From CALEUX01 sp964521525 (GTDB taxonomy: Bacteria > Bacteroidota > Bacteroidia > Bacteroidales > Marinilabiliaceae), in the NCBI GenBank assembly GCA_964521525.1, contig CAZFTD010000177.1:1-6715 (forward strand): 6,715 nucleotides of DNA, in the 5' to 3' direction. Positions 1-6,715 of the stretch are shown one piece after another (position 1 is the first letter of the stretch; each line of letters begins with the position of its first letter). The notes below the pieces were generated by a model. That model searched no databases. It was not told the origin of the DNA and was given only the letters and a program-made list of their open reading frames with translations. Position numbers and translations under genes: made by a program.

Positions 1-560
1 TTGGATTAATGCTTCTGCTCAATAAAGAATTCGATAATTTAACTTGGTTTGGCCGTGGTCCATGGGAAAACTACATCGACCGTAAGACTTCTGCTTTTGT
101 AGATTTGTATCAAAGCCATGTAAGTGAACAAATGGTTCCATATATTCGTCCGCAGGAAAATGGAAATAAAACCGATGTTCGATGGGCGGTTCTTTCCAAA
201 AAAAATGGTGAAGGCTTAATGGTGTTAAATGAATCGTACGATAAGGATGGTTTTGAAATGACTGCCATGCCATACCTGACCGAGGATTTTGATGCCCGAA
301 AGGACTTTGATTATGGCCCTGTGCATCTGGAACAGAAAAACATAGTTGATATTGAGCCCCGGGCGTTTGTTCGCTGGAACATAGATTTTGGGCAGCGCGG
401 TCTGGGTGGTGTTGATAGTTGGGGTGCACGACCTTTAGCGAAATACACGCTTTTACCCAACCGAGATTACGAATATGGTTTCATATTCATCCCGGTGAAC
501 AGCGCCGATACCGATTACCTAATTCAGGTAAGTAAAAATGGTGTATTAGATTTAAAATGA
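1..560 (+). CDS. GH2 family beta-galactosidase, C-terminal part (5' end outside window)
   Basis: This is the C-terminal end of a glycoside hydrolase family 2 enzyme of the LacZ type, expected to remove terminal beta-galactose. The frame is open to the left edge: the first full codon is at position 3 and no in-frame stop precedes the Met at 9, so that Met is internal. What is seen corresponds to the bgal_small (domain 5) region. The FGRGPWENYIDR stretch matches E. coli LacZ GLGPQENYPDR, VPYIRPQENG matches TPYVFPSENG, and GLGGVDSW matches GIGGDDSW. The Trp encoded at 420-422 is thereby equivalent to LacZ Trp999, which lines the sugar-binding site. The catalytic Glu residues and any signal peptide lie outside the window. 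The protein ends about ten residues later than LacZ relative to that Trp. The next gene starts 55 bases downstream on the same strand. Another GH2 specificity is possible, but the domain 5 match favours beta-galactosidase. Confidence 0.88.
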   Translation, partial: GLMLLLNKEFDNLTWFGRGPWENYIDRKTSAFVDLYQSHVSEQMVPYIRPQENGNKTDVRWAVLSKKNGEGLMVLNESYDKDGFEMTAMPYLTEDFDARKDFDYGPVHLEQKNIVDIEPRAFVRWNIDFGQRGLGGVDSWGARPLAKYTLLPNRDYEYGFIFIPVNSADTDYLIQVSKNGVLDLK

Positions 561-571
561 TTAGCTTTAAT

Positions 572-599
572 ATTGATTACACTAATGGATGTAACCAAT
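572..599. repeat. imperfect inverted repeat upstream of the GH29 gene
   Basis: ATTGATTAC (572-580) faces GTAACCAAT (591-599) across a 10-base spacer, with 8 of 9 positions pairing and a single A-C mismatch. One further A-T pair (581/590) is possible at the inner end. It lies in the 55-base gap between the GH2 and GH29 genes. No run of T follows it, so it does not look like an intrinsic terminator. It could be a weak RNA hairpin or a dyad site for a regulator, but AT-rich gaps often yield such repeats by chance. Confidence 0.3.
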
Positions 600-615
600 T
601 CATAATTACTTAATA

Positions 616-2841
616 ATGAAGAATATATATTTAAAGTCTGTTGTGATTGTTTTGCTGGCAATTTTTGGGTATTCATGCCAAAAGGCCGATAGTAATTTTC
701 ATGTTCAATCAGTAAAAATTCCCGAAGGGCTTTCCCATCAGCAAAAGGTTGAACTCTCAGCCATGGTGGTGCCTCATCCCCGGCAAATGAAATGGTTCGA
801 AGACGAATTTTTTGGGTTTATTCATTTTGGCCCCAACACTTTTACCGGTAAAGAATGGGGGAATGGTTTTGAAGATGCAACCATTTTTAATCCTTCCAAC
901 CTGAATACCGACCAATGGTGCGAGTTGATGAAAGCTGCCGGAATTAAGCGCGTTATTATGGTGGTGAAACATCACGATGGATATTGTCTTTGGCAAACAC
1001 GTTATACCAGTCACTCGGTGGCATCTTCTCCCTGGCGTGATGGAGAAGGCGATGTGGTGCGTGATTTGGCACAATCGTGCAAAAAGTATGGACTGCGGCT
1101 GGGCATTTATTTATCACCGGCCGACCTTTATCAAATTGAAGCCCCCGATGGACTTTATGGCAATGGTAGTGCGTTTACCGATAGAGTTATTCCACGACCT
1201 GTTGAAGGGCGTCCGTTCGCCAGCAAACGCACCTTTACCTATAATGCCGACGATTATAACGAATATTTTCTGAATCAGTTGTTTGAACTGTTAACCGAAT
1301 ACGGCCCTGTTTACGAGTTATGGTTCGATGGCGCTCATCCAAAACCGGGAACAGGCCAGACCTATAATTACGAAGCCTGGTTTAATATTATCAGGGAACT
1401 GGCTCCCGATGCCGTTATTTTTGGTAAGGGCCCCGATACACGTTGGTGTGGCAACGAAGGCGGTGCCACCCGCGAAGCCGAGTATAACGTTATCCCTTTG
1501 GATCAATCGCCTGATACCTACCATTGGCCCGACAAAATGGATGATAACATTGCCGGTCGGGATATGATTACCGAGGCAACACAATATTTTCATTATTACC
1601 CGGCCGAAACCAACACATCCATTCGTCATGGCTGGTTTTGGCGTAATGATAATGAACAACAGGTGCGCAGTGCCGATGATGTGTTTGATATTTACGAGCG
1701 ATCGGTGGGAGGGAATAGTATATTTCTTTTGAATATTCCTCCAAATACCGAAGGGCTGTTTTCTCATCGTGATGCCGAAGTTTTAAAAGAAGTTGGCCGC
1801 CGCATACAAGCTGTTTATGGTAACGATTTGCTGAAGGGCGGTACCGCTGACTGTAAAAAGATTATAGATCAGAAGAGCGACACCTGGTGGCAGGCTCCTG
1901 ATAAAAATGCTGAAATGGAATTTGAATTACCCAATGTAACTCAGGTTAACCGTGTTGTAATTCAGGAGGCCATTGCACATCGGGGCGAGAGGGTGGAGGA
2001 ACACCATTTGGAGGCATGGATAAATGGCTCCTGGGTGAAAATTGCCGATGGAAAAACAATTGGTTACAAACGTATTCTACGATTTCCAACGATTCAAACA
2101 AACCGGTTCAAACTGGTTATCACGCAATCGCGACTTGCCCCGGCCATATCTAATATTTCAGTTCATTATTACGATGAACCTCCAAAACCGGTGGTCGTAA
2201 AAAGAAATACACAAGGTGAAGTTATTATGGGCGTAGGAACTGGTTTCTCGTGGAATAACCATGGCGCCATCGACCTGTCGCAAAATATCTATTATACTTT
2301 GGATGGTTCAGAACCCACCATCACATCACCCAGATATCAGGCTCCGCTCAACCTGCCTTACGGTGGCCATTTAAAAGCCAGAGCCATTGCAGACGATAAA
2401 ATGGGTGCAGTAACCGAAATGCGAATTGGAATACATAAGGCTGGATGGACTGCTACTGACGGCATTAGTGATATTTCTGAAACTTCAAAAATTGTTGATG
2501 GAAATGAACATACCAGATGGATTTCCGCGGAGATTAAAGCTGGTGGCAAACCTTATATCACTATTGATATGAAACATGAGTATCCGGTTGCAGGATTTTC
2601 ATACTTACCAAATGTTTATGATGGGTTCATTGAATCTTTTTCAGTGGAAATAAGCAAGGATGGCAATTCGTGGCAGAAAGTTTATTCCGGTAGTTTTGGC
2701 AACATCAGAAACGACCCATCCCAAAGGTTAGTTTTATTCAATGATAGATATATTGCACGTTTTGTAAAATTCTCCGAATTAAAAGCTCCCGGAAATTTAA
2801 AACGTGTTGGTGCTGCCGAAATTGATATCTTAGCTGATTAA
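616..2841 (+). CDS. GH29 (subfamily B-like) alpha-L-fucosidase lipoprotein with C-terminal carbohydrate-binding modules
   Basis: Predicted exo-acting retaining alpha-L-fucosidase; subfamily B members usually prefer alpha-1,3/1,4-fucose on branched glycans. A lipoprotein signal peptide (hydrophobic residues 8-18) ends in FGYSC, with Cys21 as the lipidated residue. The GH29 catalytic domain spans about residues 50-400: PHPRQMKWF and GFIHFGPNTFTGKEWG (B-type rather than the A-type IHWG form), KHHDG at 118-122, and the nucleophile Asp238 in ELWFDGA. Glu281 in RWCGNEGG is the likely acid/base, about 43 residues after the nucleophile as in characterised subfamily B enzymes. Then come an F5/8-type C-like module (about 408-518), a CHB_HEX_C-like segment (about 555-595, YYTLDGSEPTITSPRY) and a second F5/8 type C/CBM32-like module (about 609-741). 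An in-frame stop at 592-594 and no other ATG fix the start. There is no clear Shine-Dalgarno sequence. The gene lies 8 bases before the CBM9-like gene, so the two are probably co-transcribed. Confidence 0.93.
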   Translation: MKNIYLKSVVIVLLAIFGYSCQKADSNFHVQSVKIPEGLSHQQKVELSAMVVPHPRQMKWFEDEFFGFIHFGPNTFTGKEWGNGFEDATIFNPSNLNTDQWCELMKAAGIKRVIMVVKHHDGYCLWQTRYTSHSVASSPWRDGEGDVVRDLAQSCKKYGLRLGIYLSPADLYQIEAPDGLYGNGSAFTDRVIPRPVEGRPFASKRTFTYNADDYNEYFLNQLFELLTEYGPVYELWFDGAHPKPGTGQTYNYEAWFNIIRELAPDAVIFGKGPDTRWCGNEGGATREAEYNVIPLDQSPDTYHWPDKMDDNIAGRDMITEATQYFHYYPAETNTSIRHGWFWRNDNEQQVRSADDVFDIYERSVGGNSIFLLNIPPNTEGLFSHRDAEVLKEVGRRIQAVYGNDLLKGGTADCKKIIDQKSDTWWQAPDKNAEMEFELPNVTQVNRVVIQEAIAHRGERVEEHHLEAWINGSWVKIADGKTIGYKRILRFPTIQTNRFKLVITQSRLAPAISNISVHYYDEPPKPVVVKRNTQGEVIMGVGTGFSWNNHGAIDLSQNIYYTLDGSEPTITSPRYQAPLNLPYGGHLKARAIADDKMGAVTEMRIGIHKAGWTATDGISDISETSKIVDGNEHTRWISAEIKAGGKPYITIDMKHEYPVAGFSYLPNVYDGFIESFSVEISKDGNSWQKVYSGSFGNIRNDPSQRLVLFNDRYIARFVKFSELKAPGNLKRVGAAEIDILAD

Positions 2842-2849
2842 AACCAATT

Positions 2850-3488
2850 ATGATGATTACACAAGAAATATTGCAGATTCCTTACATTGAATATGATGAA
2901 AATGATGACATTGACAGAGTGCTGGCTGATAAGCCTATGAATAAAATTGACGTATCATCCTGGGGCAATACATCGCAACAAGTATCTGCGGGTTTTAAAA
3001 TAGCGCACAACAATAAAGCTATCATTCTTCAATATAATATTGTTGAGAATGAATTGCTGGCGCGGTTTAACAATCATCTGGAGCCTGTATATAAGGATAG
3101 CTGTGTTGAAATGTTTTTAACCTTTGAGGGCGATAATAATTATTACAATTTCGAATTTAATAACTTTGGAACCTGTCTGGCTGCATATGGCCCCAACAGG
3201 CATGGACGTCCCCGCCTGCCATTAAACGCCATCAATAAAATTAAAACATCATCTGCTATTAAGCGGATTAATGATGAAGGTTTTAACTGGCAGTTGTTTC
3301 TTTATTTACCGATTGAAGTGTTTGTGCATCATAGTTTTAAATCTTTGGCGGGAATTAAAGCGAAAGCCAACTTTTATAAATGCGGCGATGAACTTAAACA
3401 ACCCCATTATTTAAGCTGGAAGAGGATTGGAACCCCAAAGCCTGATTTTCACCAGCCCGCTTATTTTGGGGAGGTATATTTTCAGTAA
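2850..3488 (+). CDS. stand-alone carbohydrate-binding family 9-like (CBM9-like) protein without signal peptide
   Basis: A 212-residue protein resembling the CBM9-like domain found alone in many Bacteroidota glycan loci. Visible hallmarks are YKDSCVEMFL at 81-90 (the D-S-x-V-E-x-F strand typical of the fold), a beta-rich middle, HYLSWKRIGTPKPDFHQP at 186-203, and a terminal YFGEVYF. One such domain fills nearly the whole protein and no catalytic domain is visible, so it would bind a sugar or glycan end rather than cleave it; the ligand is unknown. The N-terminus is polar and acidic (EYDENDDIDR, 14-23) with no hydrophobic segment. An in-frame TGA at 2835-2837 rules out a longer N-terminus, so no Sec signal is apparent. 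Translation may start at either of two adjacent ATGs (2850 or 2853). It sits 8 bases after the GH29 gene and 39 bases before the GH95 gene, which points to co-transcription with two fucosidases. Family assignment is fairly sure; the cellular role is not. Confidence 0.78.
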   Translation: MMITQEILQIPYIEYDENDDIDRVLADKPMNKIDVSSWGNTSQQVSAGFKIAHNNKAIILQYNIVENELLARFNNHLEPVYKDSCVEMFLTFEGDNNYYNFEFNNFGTCLAAYGPNRHGRPRLPLNAINKIKTSSAIKRINDEGFNWQLFLYLPIEVFVHHSFKSLAGIKAKANFYKCGDELKQPHYLSWKRIGTPKPDFHQPAYFGEVYFQ

Positions 3489-3527
3489 CGGTTTCTATGT
3501 TTCCACTATTCAATAAATTATAAACTG

Positions 3528-5825
3528 ATGAGAAATCCATTAATCCTTATACTATTAATATTTTCTGTAGTCACTTCGTTTGCGTCGGAAAATTCTAAAG
3601 CTCCTATATCGCTGTGGTATAACCAACCGGCTCAGCAATGGGTTGAAGCATTGCCCACTGGCAACGGGCACATGGGAGCTATGATTTTTGGCGGCGTTGA
3701 AAATGAGCGAATCCAGCTTAACGAAGAAACAGTTTGGACTCACCAACATGTTTACCGCGATAAAACAAACGGACACAAGTATATATCAAAAATACGTTCG
3801 CTACTGTTTAAGGAGCAATACGAAGAGGCCGAGCAGCTTATTAACGAGCATATCCTTAATCCACATGTGCACAGCCCTACAAATTCCTATCAAACTTTGG
3901 GCGATTTACATTTAACTTTTTTCGGTCACGAGCAATATTCCGATTATCACCGCGAACTGAATCTTGATAGTGCGTTGGTAAAAGTCAGCTATAAATCGGG
4001 CGACGTACATTTTAAACGCGAATATTTTTCTTCAAATCCTGCCAAATCAAGTATAATTTGGTTATCGGCCAATAAACCCGGCAGCATTAGTTTTAAAGCT
4101 GAATTATCGCGTCCCGGCGATGGAGAAATGGTTACGGTTGAAGGGAACGAACTGATAATGCGGCAAAAAGTTGATAATAAGGATGGAGTAACTTTTGAAA
4201 CCCGTGTACGAATTGTAAATAAAGGTGGAGAAGTAAAGTCAGGAAACAAAGAAATTGTGATTACAGGTGCCGATGAGGTTATGCTGATTCAAGTGGCAGC
4301 TACTGATTACAGGAAAGACAATCCGGCTTCGCTCTGTAAAGCTTATTTGGGCTTAACAAACAACAGAAGTTATCAACAAATAAAGTCGGAACATATCGCC
4401 GATTACCGTAACTTGTTTGGCAGGGTGTCTCTTGATTTGGGTTATACCGATGCTGTTTATTTTCCAACCAATCAACGTTTGGATGCACTCAGGAATGGCT
4501 CTTCTGATCCGGGTTTATTCGCACTTTTTTTTCAATATGGCCGGTATCTGTTAATCTCCTCCTCACGGCCCGGATCGTTACCTGCAAATTTGCAGGGTAT
4601 TTGGGAAGGAACGCTTACGCCACCCTGGAATGCCGATTATCATATCAACATCAATATTCAGATGAATTACTGGCCATCTGAAACTACCAATCTTTCAGAA
4701 TGTCATTTGCCATTTCTTGAGTTTATTGGAAAGTTAAGACCAAAAGGGAGTGAAACTGCTCGTCAAGTGTATGGTGCCAAGGGGTTTACTGCGCATCATA
4801 CCACTGATGCCTGGTTTTACACCACCGGACAAGGAGAGCCCAGATGGGCTATGTGGCCTATGGGAGCAGCATGGGCTGCCACCCATATTTGGGAACACTT
4901 TCTTTTTACCCGCGATACAGCCTATTTAAAGAATTATGGTTTTGAAGTAATGCTTGATGCCGCACGTTTCCTATCCGATTACCTGGTTGAAGATCCAAAA
5001 ACCGGACTATTGGTGTCAGGCCCATCCATGTCGCCCGAAAATGAATTTATCACTCCAAAGGGAAACAGGGCATCTGTGGTTATGGGGCCATCAATGGATC
5101 ACCAAATTATTTTTCATCTGTTTAATGCCTGTATTGATGCGGCAGAAATCCTCAAAACCAAAGGAAGCTTTATCCGGAAGTTGCAAAATCAGCTAACAAG
5201 GTTAACCCCGCCTAAAATTGGCGAAGATGGTCGCATTTTAGAATGGGCGGTGAATTTGCAGGAAGCGGAACCCGGCCATCGACATATGTCTCATCTTTAT
5301 GGTTTATTTCCATCGGCACAGTTTTCATGGGAGAAAACCCCTGAATTTATGGAAGCGGCCAGACGTGTTATTGAAGAAAGACTTCAACACGGTGGAGGGC
5401 ATACCGGCTGGAGCAGGGCCTGGATGGTGAATTTCTTTGCACGTTTAAAAGATAGCGAAGAAGCATATCAAAATATGCGGGCACTGCTTACTAAGTCAAC
5501 TTTACCCAACTTGTTCGATAACCATCCTCCTTTCCAGATTGATGGAAATTTTGGAGGCACTTCGGGTATTGCTGAAATGTTATTGCAATCGCATCAGGGA
5601 TATATTGAGTTATTGCCGGCATTGCCAAAGCAATGGCCGCAAGGTTCGGTTAAAGGATTAAAGGCACGTGGTGGGTTCACTCTTGATTTTAACTGGAAGG
5701 AAGGCAAACTTAATGAGGTAACTATTACATCTGCTTTCGATACAGCGGTAGATTTAATGTATGCCGGCCATAGAGTCTCTCTTCATCTGTATAAAAATCA
5801 ACCAGGGGTTGTTCAGATGCATTGA
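3528..5825 (+). CDS. GH95 family alpha-L-fucosidase, secreted
   Basis: Predicted inverting alpha-L-fucosidase of family GH95, whose known members mostly release alpha-1,2-linked fucose from galactose. Residues 1-19 form a Sec signal peptide (LILILLIFSVV core, probable cut after SFA), so it should act in the periplasm or outside; no lipobox Cys is present. The N-terminal GH95 beta-sandwich domain begins at PISLWYNQPAQQWVEALPTG (26-45) and GHMGAMIFGG, followed by the (alpha/alpha)6 barrel. By comparison with Bifidobacterium AfcA, Asn374 and Asn376 (in YHININIQMNYWP) match Asn421/Asn423, Glu504 (in MSPENEF) the general acid Glu566, and Asp672 (in QIDGNFGG) Asp766. His372 matches AfcA His419, which as I recall goes with fucosidase rather than L-galactosidase activity. 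WPMGAAWAATHIWEH (443-457) and GHTGWSRAW (624-632) are other family blocks. At 765 residues it is near the usual length and looks intact. It is the last gene of the block and is followed by a terminator. Confidence 0.93.
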   Translation: MRNPLILILLIFSVVTSFASENSKAPISLWYNQPAQQWVEALPTGNGHMGAMIFGGVENERIQLNEETVWTHQHVYRDKTNGHKYISKIRSLLFKEQYEEAEQLINEHILNPHVHSPTNSYQTLGDLHLTFFGHEQYSDYHRELNLDSALVKVSYKSGDVHFKREYFSSNPAKSSIIWLSANKPGSISFKAELSRPGDGEMVTVEGNELIMRQKVDNKDGVTFETRVRIVNKGGEVKSGNKEIVITGADEVMLIQVAATDYRKDNPASLCKAYLGLTNNRSYQQIKSEHIADYRNLFGRVSLDLGYTDAVYFPTNQRLDALRNGSSDPGLFALFFQYGRYLLISSSRPGSLPANLQGIWEGTLTPPWNADYHININIQMNYWPSETTNLSECHLPFLEFIGKLRPKGSETARQVYGAKGFTAHHTTDAWFYTTGQGEPRWAMWPMGAAWAATHIWEHFLFTRDTAYLKNYGFEVMLDAARFLSDYLVEDPKTGLLVSGPSMSPENEFITPKGNRASVVMGPSMDHQIIFHLFNACIDAAEILKTKGSFIRKLQNQLTRLTPPKIGEDGRILEWAVNLQEAEPGHRHMSHLYGLFPSAQFSWEKTPEFMEAARRVIEERLQHGGGHTGWSRAWMVNFFARLKDSEEAYQNMRALLTKSTLPNLFDNHPPFQIDGNFGGTSGIAEMLLQSHQGYIELLPALPKQWPQGSVKGLKARGGFTLDFNWKEGKLNEVTITSAFDTAVDLMYAGHRVSLHLYKNQPGVVQMH

Positions 5826-5831
5826 TAAAAT

Positions 5832-5865
5832 AATAGGGCGTCCCGTGTTATTGAGACGCCCTATT
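5832..5865. terminator. bidirectional intrinsic terminator between convergent genes
   Basis: AATAGGGCGTC (5832-5842) and GACGCCCTATT (5855-5865) form a perfect 11-bp stem with a 12-base loop. On the + strand the stem is followed by TGTTTTAAA, and on the - strand by a T/A-rich tract (TATTTTATC), so it can serve both the GH95 gene ending 6 bases to its left and the oxidoreductase gene ending 21 bases to its right. The GC-rich heart of the stem stands out from the AT-rich surroundings. The T-tracts are short and interrupted, so termination strength cannot be judged by eye. Confidence 0.85.
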
Positions 5866-5886
5866 TGTTTTAAAGAAAGTTTCGTT

Positions 5887-6715
5887 TTATTGGGCCGGAG
5901 CGTAAGTCATCTCGGCAAAACGACGATAAGTGTTGTAACGCCATTTAGCATTCTCCTCGGCAGCGGCAAACAGTTCTTTTGCTTCGGCGGGGAACGCTTT
6001 CATCAGCGATGTGTAACGCACCTCATTCATCAGGAAGCTTTGGAATTTGCTCCAGTCAGGCTCTTTTGAATCGAGCTGGAATGGATTTTTACCTTCAGCC
6101 TCAAGCATTGGGTTGTAGCGGTACAAATGCCAGTATCCGGCTTCAACGGCTAGTTTGGATTCGTTTTGAGCATCGCCCATACCATTTTTCAAACCGTGGT
6201 TGATACATGGTGAGTAGGCAATAATTAACGATGGACCAGGATAAGCTTCGGCCTCTTTAAGCGCTTTAAAATATTGAGCCTGATTGCTTCCCATAGCTAC
6301 CTGAGCTACATAAACATAGCCATAGGTGGTAGCCATCAGTCCAAGGTCTTTTTTGCGGATTCTCTTACCGGCAGCAGCAAATTTAGCAACAGCACCAACA
6401 GGTGTTGATTTTGAAGCCTGACCACCTGTGTTGGAATACACTTCAGTATCCATTACAAGAATATTCACATCTTTGCCCGATGCAATAACATGGTCTAAGC
6501 CGCCAAAGCCTATATCATAAGCCCAGCCGTCGCCGCCAAATATCCACTCCGATTTCTTAACCAGATAATCTTTAAGCGCTAAGATTTCCTTAGCTACGGC
6601 ATGTTTTTCTGTTTCAAGAGCTTTTAATACAGCATTTGAAACTTCGCGGGTTTTTGAACCATCGTTTTTGGCTTCAATCCATGCTTCAAAAGCAGCCTTT
6701 GTGGTGGGAGCTACT
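5887..6715 (-). CDS. nifJ: pyruvate:ferredoxin (flavodoxin) oxidoreductase, C-terminal part (5' end outside window)
   Basis: C-terminal 275 residues of single-chain pyruvate:ferredoxin oxidoreductase, which converts pyruvate and CoA to acetyl-CoA and CO2 while reducing ferredoxin or flavodoxin in the cytoplasm. The frame stays open to the right edge (first full codon at 6714-6712); the Val codon GTG at 6468-6466 is internal, not a start. The thiamine-diphosphate site is plain: GGDGWAYDIG (encoded around 6537-6508) followed by EVYSNTGGQ (6432-6406), the GDG...N pattern of the family. The SPCINHG motif carries the Cys matching, as I recall, the fourth ligand of the proximal [4Fe-4S] cluster (Cys1071 in Desulfovibrio africanus). 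Only about 105 residues follow this Cys, against roughly 160 in D. africanus, so the C-terminal extension (domain VII) of that enzyme is absent. The pyruvate-binding, CoA and ferredoxin-like cluster domains lie outside the window. It is convergent with the fucosidase block and not functionally linked to it. Identification is secure; the symbol is the common annotation name and does not imply nitrogen fixation. Confidence 0.95.
   Translation of the reverse strand, partial: VAPTTKAAFEAWIEAKNDGSKTREVSNAVLKALETEKHAVAKEILALKDYLVKKSEWIFGGDGWAYDIGFGGLDHVIASGKDVNILVMDTEVYSNTGGQASKSTPVGAVAKFAAAGKRIRKKDLGLMATTYGYVYVAQVAMGSNQAQYFKALKEAEAYPGPSLIIAYSPCINHGLKNGMGDAQNESKLAVEAGYWHLYRYNPMLEAEGKNPFQLDSKEPDWSKFQSFLMNEVRYTSLMKAFPAEAKELFAAAEENAKWRYNTYRRFAEMTYAPAQ

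Noticed and set aside
9..11. ATG near the left edge as a true start of a 183-residue protein.
   Set aside because: The frame is open upstream to the window edge, and the protein begins in the middle of a conserved GH2 domain 5, so it is the tail of a longer gene.
19..429. Long minus-strand open frame opposite the GH2 gene (and similar antisense frames under the GH29 and GH95 genes).
   Set aside because: The translations resemble no known family and lie fully within well-supported genes; they are shadows of the coding strand.
3495..3503. TATGTTTC in the gap before the GH95 gene as a Bacteroidota -7 promoter box (TAnnTTTG).
   Set aside because: The match is incomplete, no -33 TTTG box is seen at the right distance, and the tight gene spacing suggests transcription from upstream.
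3486..3530. The CBM9-like and GH95 genes are in the same frame, separated by one TAA with no further in-frame stop, suggesting a possible read-through fusion.
   Set aside because: The GH95 gene has its own ATG followed at once by a good signal peptide, which would be buried in a fusion. Same-frame placement with no extra stop over 13 codons is likely enough by chance.
5761..6069. Plus-strand open frame running from the GH95 end through the terminator into the oxidoreductase gene.
   Set aside because: It crosses the terminator stem and lies mostly antisense to a secure conserved protein; its translation is not recognisable.

Overview
The window looks like a piece of a Bacteroidota chromosome. 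The clues are a set of exported or lipid-anchored glycan-degrading enzymes in one co-directional block, starts without a recognisable Shine-Dalgarno sequence (AT-rich leaders), a moderately AT-rich composition, and a single-chain pyruvate:ferredoxin oxidoreductase, which suggests anaerobic or facultatively anaerobic metabolism. The exact lineage cannot be fixed by eye. An anaerobic marine or gut-type Bacteroidales/Marinilabiliales-like organism is my best guess.

Region 1 (1-5825, + strand) is part of a fucose-related polysaccharide utilization locus. It holds, in order: the C-terminal end of a family GH2 beta-galactosidase that runs off the left edge; a 741-residue GH29 (subfamily B-like) alpha-L-fucosidase lipoprotein with C-terminal carbohydrate-binding modules; a 212-residue stand-alone CBM9-like protein with no signal peptide; and a 765-residue GH95 alpha-L-fucosidase with a Sec signal peptide. 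Gaps between the genes are 55, 8 and 39 bases, which fits one transcript. No SusC/SusD pair, sulfatase or regulator is visible, so any such parts lie left of the window.

Region 2 (5826-5886) is a short intergenic stretch with a perfect 11-bp inverted repeat. It probably acts as a terminator for both convergent transcripts and marks the right border of the glycan locus.

Region 3 (5887-6715, - strand) is the C-terminal 275 residues of pyruvate:ferredoxin oxidoreductase, a central-metabolism gene unrelated to the locus and open at the right edge.

Taken together, the two fucosidases (GH29-B usually alpha-1,3/1,4; GH95 usually alpha-1,2) and the beta-galactosidase would strip fucose and then galactose from a fucosylated galactoside such as a host-type glycan, xyloglucan side chain or algal polymer. 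No wholly new system is apparent. The least explained element is the CBM9-like protein, which seems to lack an export signal although it sits between two exported enzymes.
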